64,000 nucleotides of DNA, from the NCBI GenBank assembly GCA_937862735.1, contig CALMDH010000137.1:1-64000 (forward strand), read 5' to 3'. The notes under the pieces were generated by a model. That model saw nothing but the letters and a program-made list of their open reading frames with translations. It was not told the DNA's origin and did not search any database. Made by a program: the position numbers and the translations under genes. The stretch is from M0108 sp937862735. GTDB taxonomy: Bacteria > Pseudomonadota > Gammaproteobacteria > Chromatiales > Chromatiaceae. Of this stretch, positions 1-8,700 are shown piece after piece. The first letter of the stretch is position 1; the number at the start of each line of letters is the position of its first letter.

Positions 1-613
1 ACGGCAAAATCCGGGGATTTTGGCCTGGAGGGCGGGGCAGAATGACAAAGATGGGATAGGCGTCGCCAAGGATGTCCCGGGCGGTGGAGAACTGGGCGAT
101 GCCCTCGGCGATCTTGGCGATGATGACGCAGAGCTTCTTGTTGCGCTCGGCTGGGCTGCGGCCCAGCTTGTCGGAGTTGAGGTTGATCTCGGAGAAGAGC
201 CCCTGGAAGCGGCTGCCGAAGGATTCGTTCTCGATGTACTGAAAGCCGCGCTCCAGGGTCTGCAGCAGCTCCGGGTCCTGGGTGCGGGCGCGCTCGTGGA
301 TGCTGCGCCAGAGATAAGCGGGGTGGATGACGTAGTGCACCTTGCGGCGCATCTGCGTCTCGAAGGCGGACACGTCCGCCGCATTGGCCGCGTACCAGAC
401 TGACAGCGGCGGGCGGCGGTCCTCCGCGGCCAGGCGGGGATAATCCGGCCCCAGTTCCTTGTGCGCGGCGGCCTCGTAGTTGTCGGAGAGGTAGCGCAGG
501 AACAGGAAGGAGAGCATGTAGTCGCGGAAGTCGTCGGCGTTCATGGCGCCGCGCAGGTCGTCGGCGATGGCCCACAGGGTCTTGCCGAGTTGGTTGAGTT
601 GTTCTTGGGTCAT
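1..613 (-). CDS. hsdM: Type I restriction-modification methyltransferase HsdM, N-terminal part (runs off the window, probably disrupted)
   Basis: The leftward frame starts at the ATG at 613 (MTQEQLNQLGKTLW) and reads as the HsdM N-terminal helical domain: DDLRGAMNADDFRDYMLSFL, FLRYLSDNYE, then NLNSDKLGR and GDAY at about residue 187. In the family this is the DNA-methyltransferase subunit of a type I R-M complex, using S-adenosylmethionine. The ATG overlaps the stop of the upstream RelE-like toxin (ATGA), implying translational coupling. After GDAY, HsdM proteins normally continue with an EYLIGQF-like segment; here the sequence becomes PIFVILPRPPGQ, unlike HsdM. The gene therefore seems broken near position 55, by an insertion or an assembly join. 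No catalytic motif is visible within the window. Confidence 0.75.
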   Translation of the reverse strand, partial: MTQEQLNQLGKTLWAIADDLRGAMNADDFRDYMLSFLFLRYLSDNYEAAAHKELGPDYPRLAAEDRRPPLSVWYAANAADVSAFETQMRRKVHYVIHPAYLWRSIHERARTQDPELLQTLERGFQYIENESFGSRFQGLFSEINLNSDKLGRSPAERNKKLCVIIAKIAEGIAQFSTARDILGDAYPIFVILPRPPGQNPRILP

Positions 614-855
614 TTGTAGCTTTCTCGCCGATGGAGAACCCGGCCAATCACGATCGTCTCTTCGACAACATCGAACAGCACCCGATAATCGCCGACCCGA
701 AGCCGATAGGCCGGCTCGAAATTGGTGAGTTTTTTCAGATTGGGGACATCCGGAAAATCGCCTAAGGTCCCGATCGCCTCATGCAGGCGTTGTTTTTGCT
801 GCCGGTCGATCCGCTGTAGGTCCTTGATCGCACTGTTTCGCAACTCAATCCGCAT
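610..855 (-). CDS. RelE/ParE-family toxin of a toxin-antitoxin pair
   Basis: An 81-residue protein with the compact RelE/ParE layout: N-terminal helices (DLQRIDRQQKQRLHEAI), a central LKKL segment, then the strand-rich YRLRVGDYRVLFDV core and a basic C-terminal HRRESYK. Family members are mRNA-cleaving or gyrase-targeting toxins; which applies here cannot be read from sequence. The start overlaps the stop of the 62-residue antitoxin gene by 11 bases, and the stop overlaps the hsdM ATG, so antitoxin, toxin and hsdM form one tightly coupled leftward unit. All core RelE-like positions seem present, so the toxin may be functional. The family call is fairly sure; the target is unknown. Confidence 0.85.
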   Translation of the reverse strand: MRIELRNSAIKDLQRIDRQQKQRLHEAIGTLGDFPDVPNLKKLTNFEPAYRLRVGDYRVLFDVVEETIVIGRVLHRRESYK

Positions 856-1033
856 GGCTAAGGTAGTCCTCGAACGACACCGACGCCTCCTGGCGCGTGG
901 CTTGAAGCGCTTTCAAGTCTTCAAGATCCTCGACGGAGACGATTTCCAGACCATCGTCTTTAAAATGCTCGAGCCACCAGACAACCTGTTTGGCCAATCG
1001 ATCGTCTTTGATGTTGATCGTGATGTGATGCAT
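845..1033 (-). CDS. Small antitoxin partner of the RelE-like toxin
   Basis: A 62-residue acidic protein beginning MHHITINIKDDRLAKQV and ending SFEDYLSHAD. It sits directly upstream of the toxin gene with an 11-base overlap, the usual antitoxin-first order. I chose the ATG at 1033 because the frame further upstream runs through a palindromic repeat (1079-1150) and does not look like protein. The C-terminal SFEDYL stretch resembles the toxin-wrapping tails of RelB/Phd-type antitoxins, but I cannot assign it to a named family. It presumably represses its own operon. Confidence rests mainly on gene order and size. Confidence 0.75.
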   Translation of the reverse strand: MHHITINIKDDRLAKQVVWWLEHFKDDGLEIVSVEDLEDLKALQATRQEASVSFEDYLSHAD

Positions 1034-1078
1034 GGCGATGAATTCCAGATGATGAAGGTCGACCTCGGTGATCTCGGC

Positions 1079-1150
1079 GTAGGGTGCGGTGAGGAACGAA
1101 CCGCACCACCACCGCGCAAGGTGCGGTTCATTGCGCTCATCGCACCCTAC
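1079..1150. repeat. 72-bp palindromic (REP/MITE-like) element
   Basis: The outer arms GTAGGGTGCGGTGAG (1079-1093) and CTCATCGCACCCTAC (1136-1150) are inverted repeats matching at 14 of 15 positions. The inner arms GAACCGCAC and GTGCGGTTC form a second, nested inverted repeat, so nearly the whole element can fold into one long hairpin. A half-copy (GTAGTGTGCGGTGAGC) occurs at the equivalent place beside the other hsdM-start duplicate near 2309. Such short GC-rich palindromes are common non-autonomous repeats in proteobacteria. Confidence 0.8.
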
Positions 1151-1191
1151 CAGGCTCCAGAGGAAATCCGGGTAAGTTGGTCTTGGGTCAT
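1147..1191 (-). repeat. Duplicate of the hsdM start sequence (copy 2)
   Basis: Reading leftward from 1191 the DNA is ATGACCCAAGACCAACTTA, differing from the real hsdM start at 613 (ATGACCCAAGAACAACTCA) at two positions. It opens a 14-codon frame, MTQDQLTRISSGAW, that ends in a TAG inside the palindrome arm. The ATG overlaps the stop of the rhuM gene (ATGA), just as the real hsdM ATG overlaps the relE stop. It shares GCCTGGTAG and the following bases with copy 1 near 2306-2333. Confidence 0.75.
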
Positions 1192-2208
1192 GATGGCTTC
1201 CTTGAACGGTGTTTGATCCTGTCTTCCAGCGCCTTGAGCTCGGCCTCGTCCTCCCGGTCGGCGGTTTGGGCCTCGCGTGTCTTGCGGCGTTGGTCGTAGT
1301 CCTGAAACAGCAGGCCAACCTTCTGCTCCATGCTGGCGTGACTGATGGAATCGGCGTTGGTCAGCAGGGGAAAGCCGTTGGCGGTGATGATTTGGCCCAC
1401 GTTTTCCTGCCAGAAAGCCATCGGGGTCAGGGTCTGGCGTTTGGCGCGCAGCTCGGCGGTTTCCAGGAAGATGACCACCAGGCGGTTGAGGGTGTCGATC
1501 TCGTCCTCGGTGAGGTAGTTCTTGGCGATGAGGATGTCCTGCCTGCGCACCTTTCCACCCTGCCAACTGAGCAGGCCGAAATGGGGATCGGCGGGATTGG
1601 CCCGCGTACTGACCAGCTCCGCGGCGGTCATTCGAGTGACGGCATAGAGCAGCAGATTCTGCACCGTGGCGAAGAACTGCTGGGTGGCGCGGTCGGTCTT
1701 GTCGTAGTCGCTGCTCAGGGCGAAGAGGTCCCGCACCTTCTGGTAAAAACGCTTCTCGGACGCGCGGATGTCGCGGATGCGCTCCAGCATCTCGTCGAAA
1801 TAGTCCGGACGTCCATCCGGATTCTTGAGCCGCTCGTCGTCCATGACGAAGCCCTTGCGCAGGTATTCGCTGAGCACGGTGGTGGCCCAGCGACCGACGG
1901 AAATGCGTGCCACGCGGCGAGCGCACCCGGTAGCCGACGGCCAGGATGGCGTCGAGGTTGTAGAGGGTGAGCGGACGCATCACCTCGCGTGAACCTTCGG
2001 TTTGAACTACCGAGGAATCCGCGGTAGTTGCCTCCCGGCTCAACTCGCCATCCGCATAGATATTTTTCAGGTGCAGTCCCACGTTATCGGTGGGGACATT
2101 GAACAGCTCGGCCATTTCCCGCTGGGAGAGCAAGACGGTTTGACCGTCGGCCCGCAACTGAATCCGGTTCTGGCCGTCTTCCGTGGTGTACAGGATCAGA
2201 TCGCTCAT
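1188..2208 (-). pseudogene. RhuM-family (virulence-associated) protein, frameshifted
   Basis: The N-terminal ~106 residues (MSDLILYTTEDGQNRIQLR, LSQREMAELFNVP, LTLYNLDAILAVGYRVRS) read in one frame and the rest (WATTVLSEYLRKGFVMDDE through LEDRIKHRSRKPS) in another. The two pieces are contiguous parts of the RhuM family, often found next to or inside type I R-M loci. The break is near 1888-1893, where CGTCGG-TCGC-TGGGCC carries what looks like four extra bases (TCGC) relative to an uninterrupted reading. The remaining ~230 codons are open, so the damage looks recent or could be an assembly error. The stop overlaps an hsdM-like ATG. Function of RhuM proteins is not established. Confidence 0.85.
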
Positions 2209-2333
2209 GTGGCCACCACCTCCGGGCTCATGCTGGGGAGGAGGTCTGAACGGTTGTGGTGTAACACCGACCAGGCACGGTGCAGTTCGCCGAGCTCACC
2301 GCACACTACCAGGCTAAGTTGGTCCTGGGTCAT
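2205..2333 (-). other. Duplicate of the hsdM start (copy 1) opening a 42-codon frame
   Basis: From 2333 leftward: ATGACCCAGGACCAACTTA, then GCCTGGTAGTGTGCGGTGAGC, equivalent to copy 2 minus about 17 bases, and then half of the palindromic element. Here the frame stays open for 42 codons (MTQDQLSLVVCGELGE to SPEVVAT). Its ATG overlaps the stop of the upstream antitoxin-like gene, and its TGA overlaps the rhuM ATG. This is either a coincidentally open remnant of a duplicated hsdM 5' end or a tiny translated coupling peptide; I favour the remnant. Confidence 0.55.
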
Positions 2334-2542
2334 GCCTTCGTCTTTCGTGGGTTCTGCTCGCGCAGTTCGTCAGCCGTAAGATGCACTAACCGACCCTCTT
2401 GAATGACCACCAGATCGGTCTCCGTCTGAATGGCCGCTTTACGGGCCATCTCGGCCGCTCGTTGCAGGGCGGGGAAGGAGGCACGCAGATCCGGATCAGT
2501 GGCGGTGGACAGGTCAGGCGCGTTCACGGGTTTTCTCTCCAT
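2330..2542 (-). CDS. Antitoxin-like small protein
   Basis: A 70-residue protein (MERKPVNAPDLSTATDPDLR, then FPALQRAAEMARKAAIQT, LVVIQEGRLVHLTADELREQ). The central amphipathic helix followed by a short strand pair resembles small proteins found beside PIN or RelE toxins, but no toxin gene is adjacent here: the next gene leftward is rhuM. The stop overlaps the duplicated hsdM start at 2333. It may be an orphan antitoxin that lost its partner when the locus rearranged. The biochemical role is not determined. Confidence 0.65.
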   Translation of the reverse strand: MERKPVNAPDLSTATDPDLRASFPALQRAAEMARKAAIQTETDLVVIQEGRLVHLTADELREQNPRKTKA

Positions 2543-2587
2543 TCCAGCAAGACGGGTTCGAGGCTGGAGTTGTCATAGTGAGCCCAA

Positions 2588-3934
2588 GTGTGGACTTGGG
2601 GCAAGTGCTGGGGGATCAACCTCGACGGCCAGCTGGGCAACAATTCATCCAGCCAGAATAGCAAAATACCGGTGGTGGTGAGCGGCCTGACTGGCGTGGC
2701 GGCGCTGTCGGCCGGGTATTACCACACCTGCGCGCTGCTGACGGATAAGACCGTCAAGTGCTGGGGGGGGAACGACTACGGCCAACTGGGCAACGGCGAT
2801 AAGTTGGACCAAAAAGAGCCGGCGGCGGTGGATTTGTCGTACCTTCCGTCCGGGGAGACGGTGATGGCGGTGTCGGCCGGGCGCTATCACACCTGCGTGC
2901 TGACGAATACCGGGGGGGTATGGTGCTGGGGCCGCAACGCCGAAGGCCAGCTCGGCACGGGTACGACGGTGGATAGCACCGTGCCGGTAGCGGCAAAGAA
3001 TCAGGCGGGGACGGCCGACCTGACCGGGGTGACCGAAGTCTCGGCGGGGGGCCATCACACCTGCTCCCGGTTGAGCACCGGGGAAGTGCGGTGTTGGGGA
3101 TGGAACCTGTACGGGCAGCTCGGTACCACCGGTTTTGTATCAGTAGTTTCCAGTCCGACGGTCAGCAACACAGTCACAATCACTGCCACCACCGCTTGGC
3201 CGGTCACCAACCCGGCCAACCTCACCCTTGAGGTGACCGGTAACGGCATTACCCCGTCTGACTACCAGATCACTCTCCCGGGGGGGGTCGGTCCCCCTGC
3301 GAGTATGCCTGCCAACCGGTCCTTCACCGCACCGCAAGACAATCGAAACCACAAGGGCGCGACCCTCCTGGGCCCGGCGAACGTGCCACTCGACCCGCCC
3401 TACGTGATGACCATCCCCTACGGGGGTACCAGTGCCAGCCTGTTCTTTACTGTGCTGATGGTCAGCGACCCCGAGGGCGCCGAGACGGCCACCCTCACCC
3501 TGACCAACCCGGAAGGCAACATAGTCCTCGGCAGCCCGGTGAGCGCCTTTCTCACCCTGCTCGATACAGCCGCACCGCCGACAAATGTCACCGTGACGCC
3601 AGGTGATCGATCACTAACGGTCAGTTTCACTCCCAGCGCTGGGGCGACCAGCTACACGGCCACCTGTACCTCTAGCGATGGCGGCGCCTCGGCCACGGCC
3701 ATCGGCACGGCCTCGCCAATCACCGTCACGGGCCTCACCAACGGCAAGACTTACACCTGCACCGTGACCACGAGCTATGGTCAGGCCAGCAGCGACCCCT
3801 CGCCGGCAAGCGATCCAGACATCGTGCAAGCCCCGGTGGCGATCCCCACCCTGAGCCAGTGGGCGTTGCTGATGCTGGGCGGGCTGTTAGCGGCCTTCGG
3901 GATGCGTAGGCGGCAACGGCTGCCCACGCAGTAA
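2588..3934 (+). pseudogene. RCC1-repeat / fibronectin-like exported protein with IPTL-CTERM anchor, N-terminally truncated
   Basis: The open frame starts at a GTG at 2588 directly inside an RCC1 repeat (KCWGINLDGQLGNN), with an in-frame stop at 2579-2581 and no signal peptide, so the 5' part appears lost. At least four RCC1-type units (CWGxNxxGQLG, AGxxHTC) fill residues 1-185. A beta-rich Calx-beta-like stretch (about 190-335) follows, then a fibronectin-III-like domain (about 335-415) and the C-terminal sorting signal IPTLSQWALLMLGG plus RRRQR. IPTL-CTERM tails mark Gram-negative envelope or exopolysaccharide-associated proteins processed by exosortase-like systems. Without export it is probably non-functional. 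Confidence 0.75.
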
Positions 3935-4387
3935 CGGTCGGTATTAGGTCAGCGCGCGGCATCAAAGAGGCCCTATCATCCAAATCAGAGCGGGTTGCTG
4001 GTGAGGATACCGGGCGGGGCCGGAACCGTATCCCCTCTGATGCCGCGGCTTGGCCAGGCTGAGGCCCTGCGCCGGGCGTCCAGTGGGGGAGATGTCTTGG
4101 CCCAGGAAGCACGCTCAGGTCGAGCCCCTGATAGTCATCGGCGATACGTGCTCGACCGCGACCTGCGCTTTCCGGGCCTCAACAAGGGTCTGGCCGAGAT
4201 CAATGGCCTACCGGTCACCGTCGGCGCTGGCCCAGCTGTGGTCAACGTTTAACCGTTTCCGGGACCTGATGCTGCGGCAGGAAGGATCTGGCAAAGGTCG
4301 TCTTTCCTGCCCCGTTCCCCCGCCTCCAGAAACTCGGGAAAGCGCACCCTCGGCACTCATCCTTGCTGTTGCTCGCTCATGCTGTCG
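3935..4387. other. Non-coding/relic stretch with a possible PAS-domain remnant
   Basis: No intact gene is visible. On the + strand, 4139-4226 encodes RRYVLDRDLRF followed by LNKGLAEINGLP, resembling the N-terminal strand and helix of a PAS sensor domain as in diguanylate cyclases or kinases. Neither flank continues the fold. I read it as debris of a lost signalling gene; the match is short and tentative. Confidence 0.35.
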
Positions 4388-4787
4388 TCACCCATACACC
4401 GCCAACCCTGAAATCTCCCGTCCACCCGCTTGCTTCTTCAGCAGGGGCACCAGGTCGTTCATCAACGCCAGTTCCGCCTGGCTGCGCGCCTTCCAGCCCA
4501 AACCCAGCGGCATGAACAGCTCGCTCAACTGCTCGCCGTCGAAAATCAGCCGCTCCAGCACCCCCGTGACGAAGCCCCGCAGGGCCTCGGGCGCGAGGCC
4601 GTGCATCCCGGCCAGGGCGTCCAGCCCGGCCTGGGTCTTGTGCGCGCTGAACACCCGGTAGTCGCCCTTGATGTCCTCGATGCCGTCGTGCCTTTGGCCG
4701 GCTTCCTGGGTGTTGATGTAGGTAATGATATCCTCGGGGTCGTTTCTTGATCAGATGGCGCTCAAGTGCGCTTTCTTTTAGGGACAT
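4388..4787 (-). pseudogene. hsdR: Type I restriction endonuclease HsdR, internally deleted relic
   Basis: A strong ribosome site (AAGGAG, about ten bases upstream) precedes the ATG at 4787 and MSLKESALERHLI, which resembles an HsdR N-terminus. About 13 codons in, the reading jumps to another frame encoding PEDIITYINTQEAGQRHDGI, then IEDIKGDYRVFSAHK and a C-terminus ending ISGLAVYG: the last ~115 residues of the HsdR C-terminal helical domain that docks on the methyltransferase. The ~900 residues holding the nuclease and helicase motor are missing. Together with the broken hsdM this leaves no functional restriction in this stretch. The C-terminal identity is secure; the N-terminal assignment is inferred. 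Confidence 0.7.
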
Positions 4788-4846
4788 CCGTTGGTTACTC
4801 CTTGCGACATACCGGGGGATGCCGGGGGGATGCGGGGGGCGGGCCT

Positions 4847-5167
4847 TTACCGGCTTTGCAGGCAGTAGTTGCCAGAGCTGTAGTAGCCCGGCGGGCAGGG
4901 GCCGAGCTTTTCGATGACCGTCTTGCTGTCGGGCCGGCCCAGGCAGTAGTTGCCGCTGGAGTAGTAGCCGGGGGGGCAAGGGCCGTCCTTGCCGATGACG
5001 GGCTTGGCGCTTTGGTTGGGGACGCAGTAGTTCCCGGAGCTGTAGTAGCCGGGCGGGCAGGGGCCGGTCTTGGGCACGGGCTGGAGGTCCGCCGCGGCGG
5101 TGACCAGCGGCAGAGACGGGAGGGACAGGAAGACGAGAGCGGCGAGCAGAGCGGAACGACCGAACAC
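4847..5167 (-). CDS. Small secreted protein with three Cys-Tyr-Gly repeats
   Basis: About 106 residues: an N-terminal signal peptide (SALLAALVFLSLPSLPLVTA, cleavage near TAAA-DL) followed by three near-identical repeats GPCPPGYYSSGNYC spaced about 31 residues apart and separated by short charged linkers (QSAKPVIGKD, RPDSKTVIEKL). Each repeat has two cysteines, so three intra-repeat disulfides in the periplasm or outside are plausible. I prefer the GTG at 5167, which has GAGG eight bases upstream; another GTG lies at 5176. I do not recognise a characterised family. There is no partner gene nearby and its neighbours are relics. Confidence 0.75.
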   Translation of the reverse strand: MFGRSALLAALVFLSLPSLPLVTAAADLQPVPKTGPCPPGYYSSGNYCVPNQSAKPVIGKDGPCPPGYYSSGNYCLGRPDSKTVIEKLGPCPPGYYSSGNYCLQSR

Positions 5168-5761
5168 GGGCAACACCTCGGGCTAAGGAACCAGGCACGA
5201 GGGTACCTGGAGGATTAGACGGAGTGCGTCCAGTTCCGACGCGGCAGGTTCCATAACGGCACGGTCGGCGTTCCGGCTGGCGCGGGGAGGGGCGGGTCAG
5301 GCCCGGCGCCCTCAGGTAACGGTACGATACCTGAGAGGAGGGGTGGGGGTGGCCTAACACGCCCTAGGCGGCATTATGCCAGGGAAGGTTTCGGCGCGCT
5401 GGGGGTGTGGTAGGGGATGGCCAGGGACCCGATCTTATCAGGTAGGTTGCGGAACTAATCGATTGCTGGCCAGCGGAGCAAATCCAGCCAGCGGCGGGAG
5501 TTAACCTAACTGTCATGAGGCGGCAGGCCATGCCCCTGATAATGAAAGACATTCCCGTGACTTTCACGCTAACCCACCCAAGGCTATATCATGCCGTGAT
5601 GGGATAACATGGCGCTGGCTGGGCGCGGGTAGCACCTTCCGGGACGAAGTGCCCTCCAGCCGCGCCGCGGGTCAAGCCATCGCCGACCTCCGGTTTGGCA
5701 TGGCCCTGGCGCGGCTTCACTGCCAGTCGTCAGACGCTCTCGGAACCGGAGGGGAGCCGTC
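5168..5761. other. Intergenic stretch with an inverted repeat and a 69-bp element
   Basis: No supported gene. It contains an 8-bp inverted repeat (CTCAGGTA at 5311-5318, TACCTGAG at 5328-5335, nine-base loop) that could be an operator or a weak hairpin, and one copy of the dispersed 69-bp repeat. The last bases carry GGAGGGGAG, the ribosome site of the following kinase gene. Confidence 0.6.
5505..5573 (-). repeat. 69-bp dispersed repeat, copy 1
   Basis: Reads leftward from 5573 as GTTAGCGTGAAAGTCACGGG through to CATGACAGTTAGG. It matches the copies at 17496, 21421 and 22619 in length and sequence. The ends carry a direct GTTAGC/GTTAGG hexamer, and TGAAAG/CTTTCA forms a short internal inverted repeat. 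The 23-codon frame (VKVTGMSFIIRGMACRLMTV) is open. Confidence 0.85.
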
Positions 5762-8700
5762 ATGAAGCGTTTCGCCCTTTACTATCTGCCCTACGCCGCC
5801 GTGGTGGTGCTCATCACCCTCGGCCTGGGTCAAATCCTCGGCCGGGCCGAGCTGGACAAGCTGGAGGTCGCCGCCAGCGCCCTGGTTCTGCTCGCCATCG
5901 GTGTGTGGCGTTACCTCCTGGTGCTAGGGGAGCGCGAGCGCACCCAGGCCGAGCTGGCCCTGGCCAAGGAACAGCGGATCGCCGCGGAGCTGGACCATAT
6001 GCGCCTGCTCATGCAGGAGGCCGAAACCATCGCCCAACTCGGCGCCTGGGAGTATGAGGTCGCCACCCAGGCAACGGTCTGGTCCCCCGGAGAATGCCGC
6101 ATCTATGGCCTCGATCCGACCACACCCGCGCCCGATTATGGCGCCATGCTCCAGCGCTGCATCCATCCCGACGATGCCGCGCGGCTGGATGAGGCCTTTA
6201 GCGCGGCCCTGGCGGCCCAGGCGCCGTTCGCGCTGGAACATCGCATCCGGCGCCCGGATGGTAGCGAACGGCTGGTGCAGGACCTGGCCTACCCCGTGCT
6301 CGATGAGCAGGGGCGGCTGGTTAGGTATGTCGGCGCTACCCTCGACATCACCGAGCGCCGCCAAGCTGAGTTACAACTCGCGGCGACCACGCGCCATCTC
6401 CAGGCCTTGCTGGATGCCCTTCCGGTGGCCGTGGCCTTCACCGACGGCCGCGATGCCGGCCACATTCAGGCCAACCGGACCTTCCGCCAGTGGTACGAGA
6501 TGACGCCGGACGCGGAGGTCTCCGCCTCCGCGCCCGAGCCGACGGCGCCGGGGCGCCAAGTGCGCTATTTCCATGCCGGCCAGGAGCTGGAGGCGGACGC
6601 CCTGCCTTTGCAGCGGGCGCTCAGCGAGGGGCGCGCGACCGCGGCGCTGGAGCTGGAGATCGTCCTGCCCAGCGGCCGACGCTGGATCAGCGAGACCACG
6701 GCGGTCCCCATCCACGATGGCGAGGGGGAGGTGATCGGCGGGCTGGCCGTCCTGGTGGACATCACCGCGCGCAAGCACGCGGAGGCGGCGCTGAGTGACC
6801 TCAACGCCAACCTGGAGCAAAAGGTCGCGGCGCGCACCGCCGAACTGGAGGCCGCCAGGGCCGCCGCCGATGCCGCCAGTCGGGCCAAGAGCGAATTCCT
6901 GGCGCACATGAGCCACGAAATCCGCACCCCCCTGAACGCCGTGCTCGGACAGGCGCAACTCCTGGGTCGCGAGCCCCTCAGTCCCGACCAGCGCCTCATG
7001 GTCCAGCGCATCCAGGCCGCCGGCCAGTCCCTGCTGGGGATCATCAACGACATCCTCGACCTCTCCAAGCTGGAGGCCGGGCAGTTGCGTCTGGAGATTC
7101 GCCCTTTCACCCTGGAGACCCTCATCGCCAAACTCCACAGCCTGCTGGGGCCGACGGCGCACGCCAAGGGCCTGGACCTGCGCCTCACCCCGCCCGTGGC
7201 GCCGGTAGGTCCGCTGCTGGGGGATCCCCTGCGCCTGGAACAGGTACTCACCAACCTCATCGGCAACGCCCTCAAGTTCACCGAACAAGGTGAGGTGGTG
7301 CTGCGGATCACCCCCCTGGCGGAGCACAATCAGGGTTTAGCCCTGCGTTTCGCCATCCAGGACACCGGGATCGGCATCGCACCCGCAGCCCTGAAGCGTC
7401 TGTTCAGTGCCTTCACCCAGGCGGACAACAGCATCACCCGCCGCTTCGGTGGTACCGGCCTGGGGTTGTCGATCAGCAAGCGCCTGGTGGAGGCGATGGG
7501 CGGCCAGATCGGGGTCGAGAGCACCCCCGGCCAGGGCAGCAGCTTCTGGTTCGAGGTCACCCTGCCCCGTGCCACGGGGAGCGAAGCGGTCGCCCCGGAA
7601 ACCCTGCCCATCGCCATTCCCGCCGGTCCCCGGCTGACGGGCGCGCGGGTCCTGGTGGTGGATGACAGCGCCATGAATCGCGACCTGGTGGAGGTGGCGC
7701 TCGGCCGTGAGGGGGCCCGCGTGACCCTGGCTGCCGATGGCCAGCAGGCCGTCCAGATCCTCCAAGCCAGCCCCGCCGGCTTCGACGCCGTACTTATGGA
7801 CGTGCAGATGCCGGTGATGGATGGGCGCACCGCCACCCGCCTGATCCGGCGGGAGCTGGGCCTGACCCAGCTCCCCGTCATCGCCCTGACCGCCGGCGTG
7901 CTGGCCGAGGAGCAGCGGCTGATCCGCGAGGCGGGGGCCGATGAGGTCCTGGCCAAGCCGCTGGACCTGGAGCAACTGGTCACTACCCTGCGGCGGCTCA
8001 TTCCCGCGGGCCAACTGAGCGCGGGGGGGACCCCGGCCGCCGCGCCGGACGCCGCCAGCAGGGACGCCTTGCCCCTGATTCCGGGCATCGACCGGGTGAG
8101 TGCAACCGGCACCCTGGGCCAGGACCGCGCCCTCTTCCTGCGGCTGTTGGGGCGTTTCCTCCATGAGTCCTCCCCCCGGGTGGCCCAGGCCCGGGAGGCC
8201 CTGGTCCAAGGCGACCGGGGGACGGCGGCTCGCGATCTGCACAGCCTCAAGGGCAATGCCGGCAATCTCGGCGCCCTGGCCATCATGACCCTGGCCGGAC
8301 GATTGGAGCGGGCCATCGACCAGGGCGAAGCGGCGATCGCGACCGACTTAGGCGAGATGGCCATCCCGGAGGACCGGGGTGAGATGACCATCATGGCCGG
8401 GCTGGCGGACCTGGAAGGGCAATTGACCGCCCTCGCCGCGGCCAGCGCCCCCTGGCTCGCGACAGTCCCCGCTGCCATGGCGGCGGACGGGGCGGCGCCA
8501 TCCTCGCCCATCCTGGTCGCCCCAGCACCGCCCGACGCCCCACCCCTGGACCTTGAGCGTCTGGCCGACTTTCATGCGGCCCTGCGGCGCCAACGCCTCC
8601 AGGCGCGCAAGCTGTTTATGGACCTGGAACCCGCCCTCGTCGCGATCTTGGGTAAGGATCGGGTCCAGGCCATGGCCGTGGCCCTCGCCGAGCTGCGCTT

